Shown: one piece after another, positions 28,067 through 36,315 of the stretch
How positions within the stretch are numbered: position 1 is the stretch's first letter
Layout: each line of letters starts with the position of its first letter
NCBI RefSeq assembly: GCF_009469765.1
Contig: NZ_SSSQ01000018.1
Coordinates: 1 to 64,000, forward strand
Length of the DNA stretch: 64,000 nt
Reading direction: 5' to 3'
DNA from: Dechloromonas hortensis
Lineage (GTDB): Bacteria > Pseudomonadota > Gammaproteobacteria > Burkholderiales > Rhodocyclaceae
The notes under the pieces: model-generated
Seen by the model: only the letters and a program-made list of their open reading frames with translations
Told to the model about the DNA's origin: nothing
Database searches by the model: none
Translations under genes and position numbers: made by a program

Positions 28067-28608
28067 TTTTTGCTTCCCTCCTTGCTCTGCAGGAACAGCG
28101 AACTTTTACGCTCACTCCAGTCACCAGCAGAATCCTGTATCAATTCACGCAACTCAACATCTTTATCACTAATTTTGGTCACCATGCCGAAATCGAGGCC
28201 GATGTAATCGCCAACTCTAACCTGCTTGACCTTATCATCAACCTGAATCACTGCAAGCGGCTGTTTATTTACATTCAAATAGCCAATCATTTTCAGTGAT
28301 TCAATCGGATATTTCTCAAGCAGACTATTTCTAAGCTCTCTTGCCTCAAAATCGGGTTGGAATGCACCTCCCTTCCCGGCTGCTTGCTTGTATTTTGATT
28401 CTGGCTCAATCTTTCCGGGCTTAAATGGGTCAAGCATAGCCTCAACATCATACGGCACCGGCTGATAAGGCTGAACTTCCGGCAATTTTGGAATATTACC
28501 TCGCATACCCGTGGCACTATCTGCCATCCATTGACGCAGCTCTTCATGATCACCGCTGGAACACGCTGCCAAGACCCAGCACAAGCCGAAGAGAATCATT
28601 CGTTTCAC
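28063..28608 (-). CDS. pilP: Type IV pilus inner-membrane lipoprotein
   Basis: This 181-residue lipoprotein has lipobox LAAC with the lipidated Cys16. A proline-rich stretch comes next, then a beta-sandwich domain (about 85-170, GYLNVNKQPLAVIQV and VRVGDYIGLDFG) that contacts PilQ. PilP links the PilMNO platform to the secretin. The stop overlaps pilQ and the start overlaps pilO, both by four bases. It shares the low GC content of pilQ. Confidence 0.95.
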   Translation of the reverse strand: MKRMILFGLCWVLAACSSGDHEELRQWMADSATGMRGNIPKLPEVQPYQPVPYDVEAMLDPFKPGKIEPESKYKQAAGKGGAFQPDFEARELRNSLLEKYPIESLKMIGYLNVNKQPLAVIQVDDKVKQVRVGDYIGLDFGMVTKISDKDVELRELIQDSAGDWSERKSSLFLQSKEGSKK

Positions 28609-29267
28609 TTCTTCGCTCCTTGAGAAGCTTTCTTCTGCCGAGCAACTTCTTCATCGTCTAGATAACGGAAGGTCTTGATGGAGGCATCCAAGGTCAATGT
28701 GCCATCCTTGGCCGGTGCGATCGAAATATTATTGAGCGTTACAATTCGCGGCAGCTTTGCGACATCAGCGGCGAACGCCCCAATGTCATGGTAGGAACCA
28801 TTTATTTTCACCGCCACCGGTAGTTCTGCGTAAAAGTCCTTCATCTGTTCAGCCCCGGGCCTAAAGAGATCAAACTGCAAACCCCGTCCCAAACCCGCTT
28901 GATTGACTTCGATCAGCAAAGCTTCAATTTCTGATTTATTTGGCAATTGCTTGAGCAAGGCACCAAACGATCGATCTATTTCGGCGAGCTGCTGAGTATA
29001 GAGATCGAGGTTAACCGCCTGGCGCTTTTTGTCGAGGTACTGTTGTCGCAGCGTTTCCTCTTCATGCTGTTTGGTCTCAAGCTCAAGCAACTGATCACTC
29101 CAGACGAACCACCAGCCACCAACCACCAGCAGAATAAACAAGCCTAACAATACGGCAATCTTCGGTATTAAAGGCCATGCCCCCGGATCATTCGGATTCA
29201 TGTACCGAAAATCATCGGCAATGGCCTGAAAGTCAAATTGTGGAAGAGAAACTGCCTTTACGCTCAT
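28605..29267 (-). CDS. pilO: Type IV pilus alignment protein PilO
   Basis: This 220-residue inner-membrane protein has a short cytoplasmic N-terminus, one membrane helix (about 30-52), a periplasmic coiled coil (about 55-105) and a ferredoxin-like domain. It dimerises with PilN and sets the alignment between the PilM-bound cytoplasmic motor and the secretin. It overlaps both neighbours by four bases, as expected for a co-translated pilMNOPQ operon. Confidence 0.95.
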   Translation of the reverse strand: MSVKAVSLPQFDFQAIADDFRYMNPNDPGAWPLIPKIAVLLGLFILLVVGGWWFVWSDQLLELETKQHEEETLRQQYLDKKRQAVNLDLYTQQLAEIDRSFGALLKQLPNKSEIEALLIEVNQAGLGRGLQFDLFRPGAEQMKDFYAELPVAVKINGSYHDIGAFAADVAKLPRIVTLNNISIAPAKDGTLTLDASIKTFRYLDDEEVARQKKASQGAKK

Positions 29268-29833
29268 TTCTTCACCCCTGCGTCCTCAGGCTTCACGCGC
29301 GTCAGAGTAACGTTCATCGAAAAATCGTTAATTCGACGGCCATTGAGCACCCCGGCCTTGACCTCAATCAGCTGTGGCGCCTCAAGCCACGGCGATGCCT
29401 CGAAATTGCGCATCAAAGCTGAAACACGTGCATTCGACTGGGCAAACCCGGTGACATTGACCTTCAGGCCATCCTGCTTGAGTGACTTCAGATAGATACC
29501 TTCAGGCACCTGCTTGACCATCTCGCTAAGTAGATAGACTGTTTCGCCACGGTCTCGCTGCAGATTTTCAATGACTTGCTTGCGGGCAAGCAAGGCCTGG
29601 GTCTGCTCCTTGAGACGCTTGATCTGGTCCAGTTCCTTATCAAGGATAGCAATTTCCTTTTTCAGGAACTCGTTGTTGCTGTCCTGGTCACTGATGTAAC
29701 CGCCAATTGTGGTGTAGACCGCAAACACGATCAACAAGCCCAAGACACTAACCAAACCGGCCAATACGAAAAACTGCTGTCGCCGTTCTTTCTTGGCCTC
29801 TTCGCGATGGGGAAGAAGGTTGATACGAATCAT
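29264..29833 (-). CDS. pilN: Type IV pilus assembly protein PilN
   Basis: This 189-residue protein starts MIRINLLPHREEAKKERR, carrying the conserved INLLP motif that docks onto PilM. One membrane helix (about 22-43) and a periplasmic coiled-coil/ferredoxin-like domain follow. I placed the start at 29833 because the INLLP motif must be near the N-terminus and this ATG overlaps the pilM stop (ATGA); an 11-codon upstream extension is open but not needed. PilN pairs with PilO. Confidence 0.95.
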   Translation of the reverse strand: MIRINLLPHREEAKKERRQQFFVLAGLVSVLGLLIVFAVYTTIGGYISDQDSNNEFLKKEIAILDKELDQIKRLKEQTQALLARKQVIENLQRDRGETVYLLSEMVKQVPEGIYLKSLKQDGLKVNVTGFAQSNARVSALMRNFEASPWLEAPQLIEVKAGVLNGRRINDFSMNVTLTRVKPEDAGVKK

Positions 29834-30915
29834 GATGGATCGAACCTCCGCAAGGCAAGGCCGCACGCCACCATTAGTGAAGAAGCGTCTGCCAGCAAGC
29901 TCTTGGCTCGCACCCGGTCGGACAGCACCATATTGGCGAAAGGATTAGCAATCAAGGTATTCACTTGCGTCCGCGTGGCAACGACTTCATCGATGCCCGG
30001 AATGACGGCGCAACCACCGGCCAGAATAAGATGATCAATCTGGTTGTACTGAGTCGAGGTGAAGAAGAACTGCAAGGCTCTTGAGACCTCCAGAGCCAGA
30101 TTCTCCATGAACGGATTAAGCAATTCAGCCTCATAACCCTCAGGCAGGTTGCCAGCGCGTTTGGCCGCTTCCGCATCCTCGAAATTCATGCCGTAATGGC
30201 GGGCGATATCCTGAGTTAGCTGACCGCCGCCGAATGCCTGTTCACGGGCATAGACCTGCTGACCGTTACGCAGCACGGTCAGATTCATGACATTCGCCCC
30301 AGCATCAATCAGCGCGACAATCTGGTCTTTACCTGCCTCGGGCAACTGGCGCTCAATCAACTCGAAAGCCGACAGCACGGCCAGTGACTCGACATCGACC
30401 ACGACCGCCTTCAGGCCGGCCGCATCGGCAACCGCGACGCGATCCTCGACGCGTTCCTTTTTCGAGGCGGCAATCAGCACTTCCAACTCATCGGGCACCG
30501 CCGGTGCCGGACCAATAACCTGGTAATCGAGATTGACTTCCTCGATCGCGAACGGGATGTACTGATTGGCCTCAGACTCGACCTGAGCTTCAAGCTCTTC
30601 ATCGCGCAACCCGGCCGGAACGATGATCTTCTTGGTAATCACTGCCGAGCCAGGCAGGGCCATGGCAACGTTACGGGTTGATGTTCCCAAGCGTTTCCAC
30701 GCTTTCTTTACACAATCAACCACGCCATCAAGGTTGGCAATATTGCCATCCGAAACCGCATCTTTCGGCAACACCTCAATGGTGTAGCGCTCGACACGGT
30801 AGCCATCTTTCCCATTGGCAGTCAGTTCCACCATCTTTACTGCGGATGAACTGATGTCCAAACCGAGCAAGGAACGCGCCTTGGGATTTAACAACGCTGA
30901 GATATCGAAGCGCAC
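29830..30915 (-). CDS. pilM: Type IV pilus actin-like ATPase PilM
   Basis: This 361-residue cytoplasmic protein has the actin/FtsA fold. The N-terminal strand LLGLDISSSAVKMVEL and the phosphate-binding motifs VALIDAGANVMNLTV and LAGGCAVIPG are visible. It binds ATP and the INLLP tail of PilN to form the cytoplasmic ring of the pilus machine. The start is a GTG at 30915 after a run of five G. It is the first gene of pilMNOPQ and diverges from the penicillin-binding protein gene, an arrangement conserved across beta- and gammaproteobacteria. Confidence 0.95.
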   Translation of the reverse strand: MRFDISALLNPKARSLLGLDISSSAVKMVELTANGKDGYRVERYTIEVLPKDAVSDGNIANLDGVVDCVKKAWKRLGTSTRNVAMALPGSAVITKKIIVPAGLRDEELEAQVESEANQYIPFAIEEVNLDYQVIGPAPAVPDELEVLIAASKKERVEDRVAVADAAGLKAVVVDVESLAVLSAFELIERQLPEAGKDQIVALIDAGANVMNLTVLRNGQQVYAREQAFGGGQLTQDIARHYGMNFEDAEAAKRAGNLPEGYEAELLNPFMENLALEVSRALQFFFTSTQYNQIDHLILAGGCAVIPGIDEVVATRTQVNTLIANPFANMVLSDRVRAKSLLADASSLMVACGLALRRFDPS

Positions 30916-31036
30916 CAGACCCCCAAAAAGTCCTTACAAAATGCGAAGTTAGCGAAACAACCAATAATTCACTTCAGATCCTAGCAACAAGCCCCAGGCA
31001 TGTAAAGCACTTTCGCGGCAGCAACAGGGGGCAGCG

Positions 31037-31042
31037 TATAAT
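31037..31042 (+). promoter_or_regulatory. mrcA: Candidate -10 element for the penicillin-binding protein gene
   Basis: A perfect TATAAT lies 32 bases before the proposed TTG start of the gene. No good -35 hexamer sits at the right distance, so the call rests mostly on the -10. The rest of 30916-31073 should also hold the pilM promoter on the other strand; I could not place it with confidence. Confidence 0.45.
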
Positions 31043-31073
31043 CGGTCCAACGCCTTTTTGACCGGTCATTCCC

Positions 31074-33383
31074 TTGTCCTCTCTTCCTCTGCCCTTGCGC
31101 CTGGCGCTTTATCCCATAGTCATACTAGCCGGCATCGTCGCCATGGTTATTGCCATCGGATTGATTATCCTCATCCTGGCCTACCCAAACCTGCCATCAC
31201 TGGAAGTACTGACCGACTACCGCCCCAAGATACCACTCCGCATCTTTACCGCCGACGGCTACCTGATCGGCGAGTTCGGCGAGGAACGACGAGCCGTCGT
31301 CAGCATCCAGGAAGTCCCTCCCGTCATGAAACAAGCCATTCTCTCGGCCGAGGACGACCGTTTCTATCAGCACGGTGGCATCGATTATCTCGGCATCCTG
31401 CGCGCCGCTGGGGCCAACCTGATCGGTGGCGGCAAACGCCAGGGTGCATCAACGATCACCCAGCAGGTTGCCCGCAACTTTTTCCTGACCGGGGAGAAAA
31501 CCTATACCCGCAAGCTCTATGAGGCACTGCTCTCGTTCAAAATCGAAAGCAACCTTTCCAAGGATCAGATTTTCGAACTCTATATCAACCAGATATTTCT
31601 CGGGCAACGCGCCTATGGCTTCGCCGCCGCCGCCCAGATTTATTTCGGCAAGCCGCTGAAAGACATTTCGATCGCTGAGGCCGCCATGTTGGCCGGCTTG
31701 CCCAAGGCACCTTCAGCCTACAACCCGATCGTCAATCCGAAACGGGCCAGACTTCGTCAGCAATACGTCTTGCGCCGCATGCATGAACTGAACTTTATCA
31801 GCGACACTCAATATGAAGCAGCCCTCAAGGAACCGCTAATCGTCAAGCGCGAACTTGCCGAGTATGCGGTACACGCCGAGTATGTTGCCGAAATGGCTCG
31901 CCAGATTACGGCCGAGCGCTTCCCGGAGGACGTTTACTCACGCGGTATGCGGGTGTACACAACCCTGATCAAGGCCGAGCAGGAAGCCGCCTACGCCAGC
32001 CTGCGCAAGGGCGTCATGGACTACGACCGGCGCCATGGCTACCGCGGCGCCGAATCCTATCTCGACATGAAGGATATTCAGTCCGATCAGGACGAAGCGA
32101 TCGACGAAGCATTGCAGGACATTTCCGATACCGGCGACCTGATTCCGGCGCTGGTCCTGGCCGCCGACGCCAAACAGATCCGTGCCTATCGGAAAGGCGG
32201 CGAAATTGTCGCCCTGCACGGCGACGCCATGAAGTTCGCCGCCAAGATGCTCGACGACAAGGCGCCGCCTAACAAGCGCATCAAGCGCGGCGCCATCATC
32301 CGCCTGCAGAAGGATGACAAGGGCGGCTGGCAGATCGCCCAATTGCCCGAAGTCGAATCGGCCTTTGTCGCCGTCGCACCGCAAGACGGCGCCATTCGCG
32401 CCCTGGTCGGCGGTTTCGACTTCAACCGCAACAAGTTCAACCATGTGACCCAGGCTTGGCGCCAACCCGGCTCGAGCTTCAAGCCGTTCATCTATTCCGC
32501 TTCGCTGGAAAAGGGCTACAACCCGAACAGCATCATCGCCGACGAGCCGATCGTCATCCCGGCCAGCCAGACCGGCGCCCAGGCCTGGGAGCCGCACAAC
32601 TACGACGGCAAGTACGAAGGCCCGATGAAGATGCGGACGGCGCTGGCCAAGTCCAAGAACATGGTCTCGATCCGTATCCTGCAATCAATCGGCACGCAGT
32701 ACGCCCAAGATTACGCCGGAAAATTCGGTTTCGATCCGGAAAAGCACCCGCCTTACCTGACCATGGCGCTCGGTGCCGGTTCGGTCACCCCCTGGCAGAT
32801 GGTTACCGCCTATTCGGTCTTCGCCAATGGCGGCTACAAGATCAGCCCCTATGTCGTCCACGAAATCCGCGACGAAAAAAACCAGGTGCTGGCGCAATCA
32901 GCCCAGGTTCAGGCTGGCGAAGAATCGATTCGGGCGATTGACCCGCGCAATGCCTTCATGATGGACGCCATGCTGCGCGACGTCGCCATCTACGGCACCG
33001 CCGCCAAGGCTTCGGTCGCCCTCAAGCGCCATGACCTGGCCGGCAAGACCGGCACCACCAATGAATATGTGGACGCCTGGTTCTGCGGCTATCAGATGAC
33101 GGTGGCCGGTTGCGCCTGGATCGGCTTCGATCAGCCGAAAAAACTCGGCGACAAGGAAACCGGCGGCGCTGCAGCACTCCCGATCTGGATCGGCTACATG
33201 AGCCGCGCCCTGCGCGACGTTCCGATCACGATTCCGCAAGCACCGGAAGGGCTGATCAGCATCGGCGAGGGCCGCGATCGGAGTTATATCTACGCCGAGA
33301 ATGCCGCTGCTCCCCGCTCGCCGGAAGAGGATGAACCGACCGAACAGCCCAAGCCGGAACTGGACAAGCCGCCGGCCGACTGA
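31074..33383 (+). CDS. mrcA: Penicillin-binding protein 1A
   Basis: This 769-residue class A penicillin-binding protein polymerises and crosslinks peptidoglycan. One N-terminal membrane helix (about 10-36) is followed by a GT51 glycosyltransferase with catalytic EDDRFYQHGGID and GASTITQQVARNFF. The transpeptidase has serine motif SSFKPF (SxxK), SKN and KTGTT. The C-terminal tail is acidic and proline-rich. The start appears to be TTG at 31074: there is a stop five codons earlier, and the first in-frame ATG (31143) would remove the cytoplasmic tail and part of the membrane helix. No clear ribosome-binding site precedes it. It converges with cyaY without a gap. Confidence 0.95.
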   Translation: MSSLPLPLRLALYPIVILAGIVAMVIAIGLIILILAYPNLPSLEVLTDYRPKIPLRIFTADGYLIGEFGEERRAVVSIQEVPPVMKQAILSAEDDRFYQHGGIDYLGILRAAGANLIGGGKRQGASTITQQVARNFFLTGEKTYTRKLYEALLSFKIESNLSKDQIFELYINQIFLGQRAYGFAAAAQIYFGKPLKDISIAEAAMLAGLPKAPSAYNPIVNPKRARLRQQYVLRRMHELNFISDTQYEAALKEPLIVKRELAEYAVHAEYVAEMARQITAERFPEDVYSRGMRVYTTLIKAEQEAAYASLRKGVMDYDRRHGYRGAESYLDMKDIQSDQDEAIDEALQDISDTGDLIPALVLAADAKQIRAYRKGGEIVALHGDAMKFAAKMLDDKAPPNKRIKRGAIIRLQKDDKGGWQIAQLPEVESAFVAVAPQDGAIRALVGGFDFNRNKFNHVTQAWRQPGSSFKPFIYSASLEKGYNPNSIIADEPIVIPASQTGAQAWEPHNYDGKYEGPMKMRTALAKSKNMVSIRILQSIGTQYAQDYAGKFGFDPEKHPPYLTMALGAGSVTPWQMVTAYSVFANGGYKISPYVVHEIRDEKNQVLAQSAQVQAGEESIRAIDPRNAFMMDAMLRDVAIYGTAAKASVALKRHDLAGKTGTTNEYVDAWFCGYQMTVAGCAWIGFDQPKKLGDKETGGAAALPIWIGYMSRALRDVPITIPQAPEGLISIGEGRDRSYIYAENAAAPRSPEEDEPTEQPKPELDKPPAD

Positions 33384-33701
33384 TCAGGCGAGCGTCACCA
33401 CCTCGCCGGCCTGCTGGCTGGCGAGCGCCGATAGTTTAGCCATTAGTTCGGCCCCGTCGCGGGTATCCAGCCAGGATTGACCATCCCAACGAAAATGAAA
33501 GCCGCCGGCCTTAGCGGCTACCCAGACTTCACGCGCCACGGCGTGACGATTGACGATGATCTTGCTGCCATCGGCGAACTCGATTTCGAGGACGCCGCCG
33601 GCGGCCAGTTCAAAATCAATATCCGCCTCGCATGCCTCCAGCGCCGCCTCGATCCGAGCCAGAGCCGCATCGGCTAAGGCGTTGAATTCCTTGTCTTCCA
33701 T
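33384..33701 (-). CDS. cyaY: Frataxin-like iron-binding protein CyaY
   Basis: This 105-residue protein matches CyaY in length and layout: an acidic N-terminal helix (NALADAALARIEAALEACEAD) and a beta-sheet with FADGSKIIVNRH and the conserved AGGFHFRWDGQSWLDTRDG. CyaY binds iron and modulates IscS-driven iron-sulfur cluster assembly. It converges tail to tail with the PBP1A gene and diverges from lptM-lysA, the usual proteobacterial cyaY-lptM-lysA neighbourhood. Confidence 0.95.
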   Translation of the reverse strand: MEDKEFNALADAALARIEAALEACEADIDFELAAGGVLEIEFADGSKIIVNRHAVAREVWVAAKAGGFHFRWDGQSWLDTRDGAELMAKLSALASQQAGEVVTLA

Positions 33702-33743
33702 CGTGTGCTACCATCCCGCTCTTTGCTGACCGGTCCGTCATTT

Positions 33744-33956
33744 ATGTCCAGAGTTGCTGCCGTTTTGCTGACCTGCTGCCTTGCCGCCTGCGGCATGAAA
33801 GGCCCGCTCGAACTGCCGCCCGGACCGGCACCCGCCCCCCTGTTCGGCAACCCGAAACCAGCACCGCAACCCACCAAACCCGCCGCTAAAAAACCTGCCG
33901 CAAGTGGCGGGGATGTTAGCACGGAGACCAATTCCGGAACCTCGAATAGCCAATGA
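33744..33956 (+). CDS. lptM: LPS translocon maturation chaperone LptM (YifL-like lipoprotein)
   Basis: This 70-residue lipoprotein has lipobox LAAC with Cys16, followed at once by GMKGPLELPP, the family hallmark. In E. coli LptM binds the LptD-LptE translocon and helps its disulfide maturation. A low-complexity Pro/Ala/Lys tail follows. The ATG at 33744 is chosen because it puts the signal peptide at the N-terminus; 13 more codons are open upstream. The stop overlaps lysA by four bases. Confidence 0.88.
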   Translation: MSRVAAVLLTCCLAACGMKGPLELPPGPAPAPLFGNPKPAPQPTKPAAKKPAASGGDVSTETNSGTSNSQ

Positions 33957-35215
33957 GCTCCTTTAGCCTGAAGAACGGTGTCCTGCACGCCGAAGCCGTC
34001 GCCCTGCCCACTATTGCCGAACAGTTCGGCACTCCGGCCTACGTTTATTCCCGCGCCGCCCTACAAGGCGCGCTGCAGGAATTCCTCGACGTCCTCGGCG
34101 CCCATCCGGTCGGCAGCGGCGCGCTGGTCTGCTACGCCGTCAAGGCCAATTCCAACCTGGCCATCCTCAATCTGTTCGCCCGCATGGGCGCCGGCTTCGA
34201 CATTGTCTCCGGCGGCGAATTGCAGCGCGTGCTGGCCGCCGGTGCCGATCCGCAGAAGGTCGTGTTCTCGGGCGTCGGCAAGACCGCCGCCGAAATGAAG
34301 CAGGCCCTCGACGCCGGCATCTTCTGCTTCAACGTCGAATCCGCTCCCGAACTGGAGCGCCTGAACGAAGTCGCCGGCCAGTGCGGCAAGCGAGCGCCGG
34401 TCAGCCTACGCGTCAATCCCAACGTCGACCCGAAGACCCATCCATATATCTCCACCGGCCTCAAGGAAGCCAAGTTCGGCGTCGCCTACGACGATGCGCT
34501 GGCCCTTTACCGGCGTGCCGCTGCCTTGCCGAATATCGAAGTGGCCGGCATCGACTGCCATATCGGGTCGCAACTGCTTGACCCGGCCCCCTTCGTCGAG
34601 GCGCTCGACCGCGTTTTGGCCCTGATCGACCAGTTGACCGCCGAAGGCATCGCCGTTCACCACCTCGACCTCGGTGGCGGCCTCGGTATCAAGTACAAGG
34701 ACGACCAGGTGCAGCCGACCGTTGCTGCCTATCTGAACCCGCTGCTCGACAAGCTGGCCGGGCGCGGTCTCAAGGTCGTCCTCGAACCGGGTCGCCGCCT
34801 GGTCGGCAATGCCGGCCTGCTGCTCACCCAGGTCGAGTTCCTCAAGCCAGGCGAAGGCAAGAGCTTCGCGATCATCGATGCGGCAATGAACGACCTGATG
34901 CGCCCGGCTCTCTACGAAGCCTGGCACGACATCCTGCCGGTGACGCCGCGCGCCGGCGAAAGCCGCGCCTACGACGTGGTTGGCCCGGTCTGCGAGACCG
35001 GTGATTTCCTCGGCCAGGCCCGCCCGCTGTGCGTCGAACCCGGCGACCTGCTGGCCGTAATGTCGGCCGGCGCCTACGGCATGGCGATGAGCTCCAACTA
35101 CAACACCCGGCCGCGCGCCGTCGAAGTCATGGTCGATGGCGAGCAGGTATATCAGATCCGCCGTCGCGAAACGGTGGCCGAGCTGTACGCCGGCGAGCAG
35201 GTCTTGCCGGCATGA
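33953..35215 (+). CDS. lysA: Diaminopimelate decarboxylase
   Basis: This 420-residue PLP enzyme decarboxylates meso-diaminopimelate to lysine, the last step of lysine synthesis. It has the alanine-racemase-like barrel with the PLP lysine in YAVKANSNLAIL, HIGSQL, the glycine-rich GGGLGIKY phosphate-binding loop, and CETGDFLG in the C-terminal domain, whose Cys contributes across the dimer. It overlaps lptM upstream and the efflux adaptor gene downstream (ATGA at both ends). dapF, a preceding pathway enzyme, is elsewhere in the window. Confidence 0.97.
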   Translation: MSSFSLKNGVLHAEAVALPTIAEQFGTPAYVYSRAALQGALQEFLDVLGAHPVGSGALVCYAVKANSNLAILNLFARMGAGFDIVSGGELQRVLAAGADPQKVVFSGVGKTAAEMKQALDAGIFCFNVESAPELERLNEVAGQCGKRAPVSLRVNPNVDPKTHPYISTGLKEAKFGVAYDDALALYRRAAALPNIEVAGIDCHIGSQLLDPAPFVEALDRVLALIDQLTAEGIAVHHLDLGGGLGIKYKDDQVQPTVAAYLNPLLDKLAGRGLKVVLEPGRRLVGNAGLLLTQVEFLKPGEGKSFAIIDAAMNDLMRPALYEAWHDILPVTPRAGESRAYDVVGPVCETGDFLGQARPLCVEPGDLLAVMSAGAYGMAMSSNYNTRPRAVEVMVDGEQVYQIRRRETVAELYAGEQVLPA

Positions 35216-36315
35216 GACGCGGCGTCCTGCTTCTCGCCACGGCATTCACCCTCGCGGCTTGCGGTGAAAAGCCGGCCGAGAAGAAGGGCGCCCCCGCCAC
35301 GCTGATCACCACGACGCAAGCCAAGGTCGCGCCGCTGGAGATTTCCGAACGCACGCTCGGCACCCTGACCGCGGTCAAGGACCCGGCCATCGCAGCCGAG
35401 GTCGCCGGCAAGGTGGTCAAGATGCTCGCCCGCTCCGGCCAGTCGGTAAAGAAGGGGCAGTTGCTGGCCCAGATCGATGCTACCGACACCGAATACCAGG
35501 CAGCCTCCGACCGGGGCGAAATCGCCCGGTTGGAAGCCTTGCTCGTCCAGCAGGATCGCATGGTCGCCCGGCAGACCGAACTGTTGCAGAAAAACTTTAT
35601 CTCGAAGAATGCCCTCGACGACGTCACCGCCCAGCGCGATGCGATGAAGAACCAGCTGGCCAGTGCCCGCGCCAAGGCAGGCCTGTCGCGCAACAACGTC
35701 GGCAAGACACGGGTGGTCGCCCCCTTCGACGGCATTATCGAAGTGCAGATCGCCTCGACCGGCGATTACATCAAGCTCGGCGACCCGCTATTCCGCTTCG
35801 TTGCCAACGACCGCCTGCGCGCCGACCTGCCCTTCCCAGAATCGGCGGCCCCCCGCCTGAAAGCCGGCATGCCGGTCCGCCTGACCACCCCACTGGCGCC
35901 CGGCGAAACCATCGAAGCGGTGATTGAGGACATCCGGCCGACTGTCGGCGAAGGCAATCGCGCCGTTCTCGCCATCGCCCGCCTCGACAACCCCGGCCCG
36001 CTCAAAGGCGGCGCCTCGGTCGATGCCGCCGTGATCACCGGCCGCAAGGACAAGGCCGTGCTGGTGCCGGAGCAATCGGTGGTGCTGCGCCCGGCCGGCA
36101 AGGTGGTCTACCTGATCGCCGACGGCAAGGCGAAGCAGCAGGTAGTCGAGGTTGGCGGCAAGCAAGGCGGCCAGATCGAGATCACCCAAGGCCTACAGGG
36201 TGGCGAGACGCTGGCCCTGGACGGCGCCGGCTTTCTCAGCGACGGTGCTGCGGTCAACATCAAGGAAACGGCAAAAACCACCCCGGCCGCCAAGCCCGAA
36301 GCCAAGCCGCAATGA
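35212..36315 (+). CDS. RND efflux periplasmic adaptor (membrane fusion protein)
   Basis: This 367-residue lipoprotein (lipobox LAAC, Cys17) has the adaptor layout. A biotinyl/lipoyl half (AAEVAGKVVKMLARSGQSVKKGQLL), a short alpha-hairpin and the returning lipoyl half (TRVVAPFDGIIEVQIASTGDYI) are followed by beta-barrel and membrane-proximal domains. It links an inner-membrane RND pump to an outer-membrane channel. The start is the ATG overlapping the lysA stop; a longer frame to 35029 only shadows lysA. The pump gene follows with a four-base overlap. There is no outer-membrane factor here, so one from elsewhere must be used. Substrate unknown. Confidence 0.93.
   Translation: MRRGVLLLATAFTLAACGEKPAEKKGAPATLITTTQAKVAPLEISERTLGTLTAVKDPAIAAEVAGKVVKMLARSGQSVKKGQLLAQIDATDTEYQAASDRGEIARLEALLVQQDRMVARQTELLQKNFISKNALDDVTAQRDAMKNQLASARAKAGLSRNNVGKTRVVAPFDGIIEVQIASTGDYIKLGDPLFRFVANDRLRADLPFPESAAPRLKAGMPVRLTTPLAPGETIEAVIEDIRPTVGEGNRAVLAIARLDNPGPLKGGASVDAAVITGRKDKAVLVPEQSVVLRPAGKVVYLIADGKAKQQVVEVGGKQGGQIEITQGLQGGETLALDGAGFLSDGAAVNIKETAKTTPAAKPEAKPQ

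Noticed and set aside
35029..35211. N-terminal extension of the efflux adaptor frame
   Set aside because: It overlaps lysA in another frame; the lipoprotein signal peptide begins exactly at 35212.
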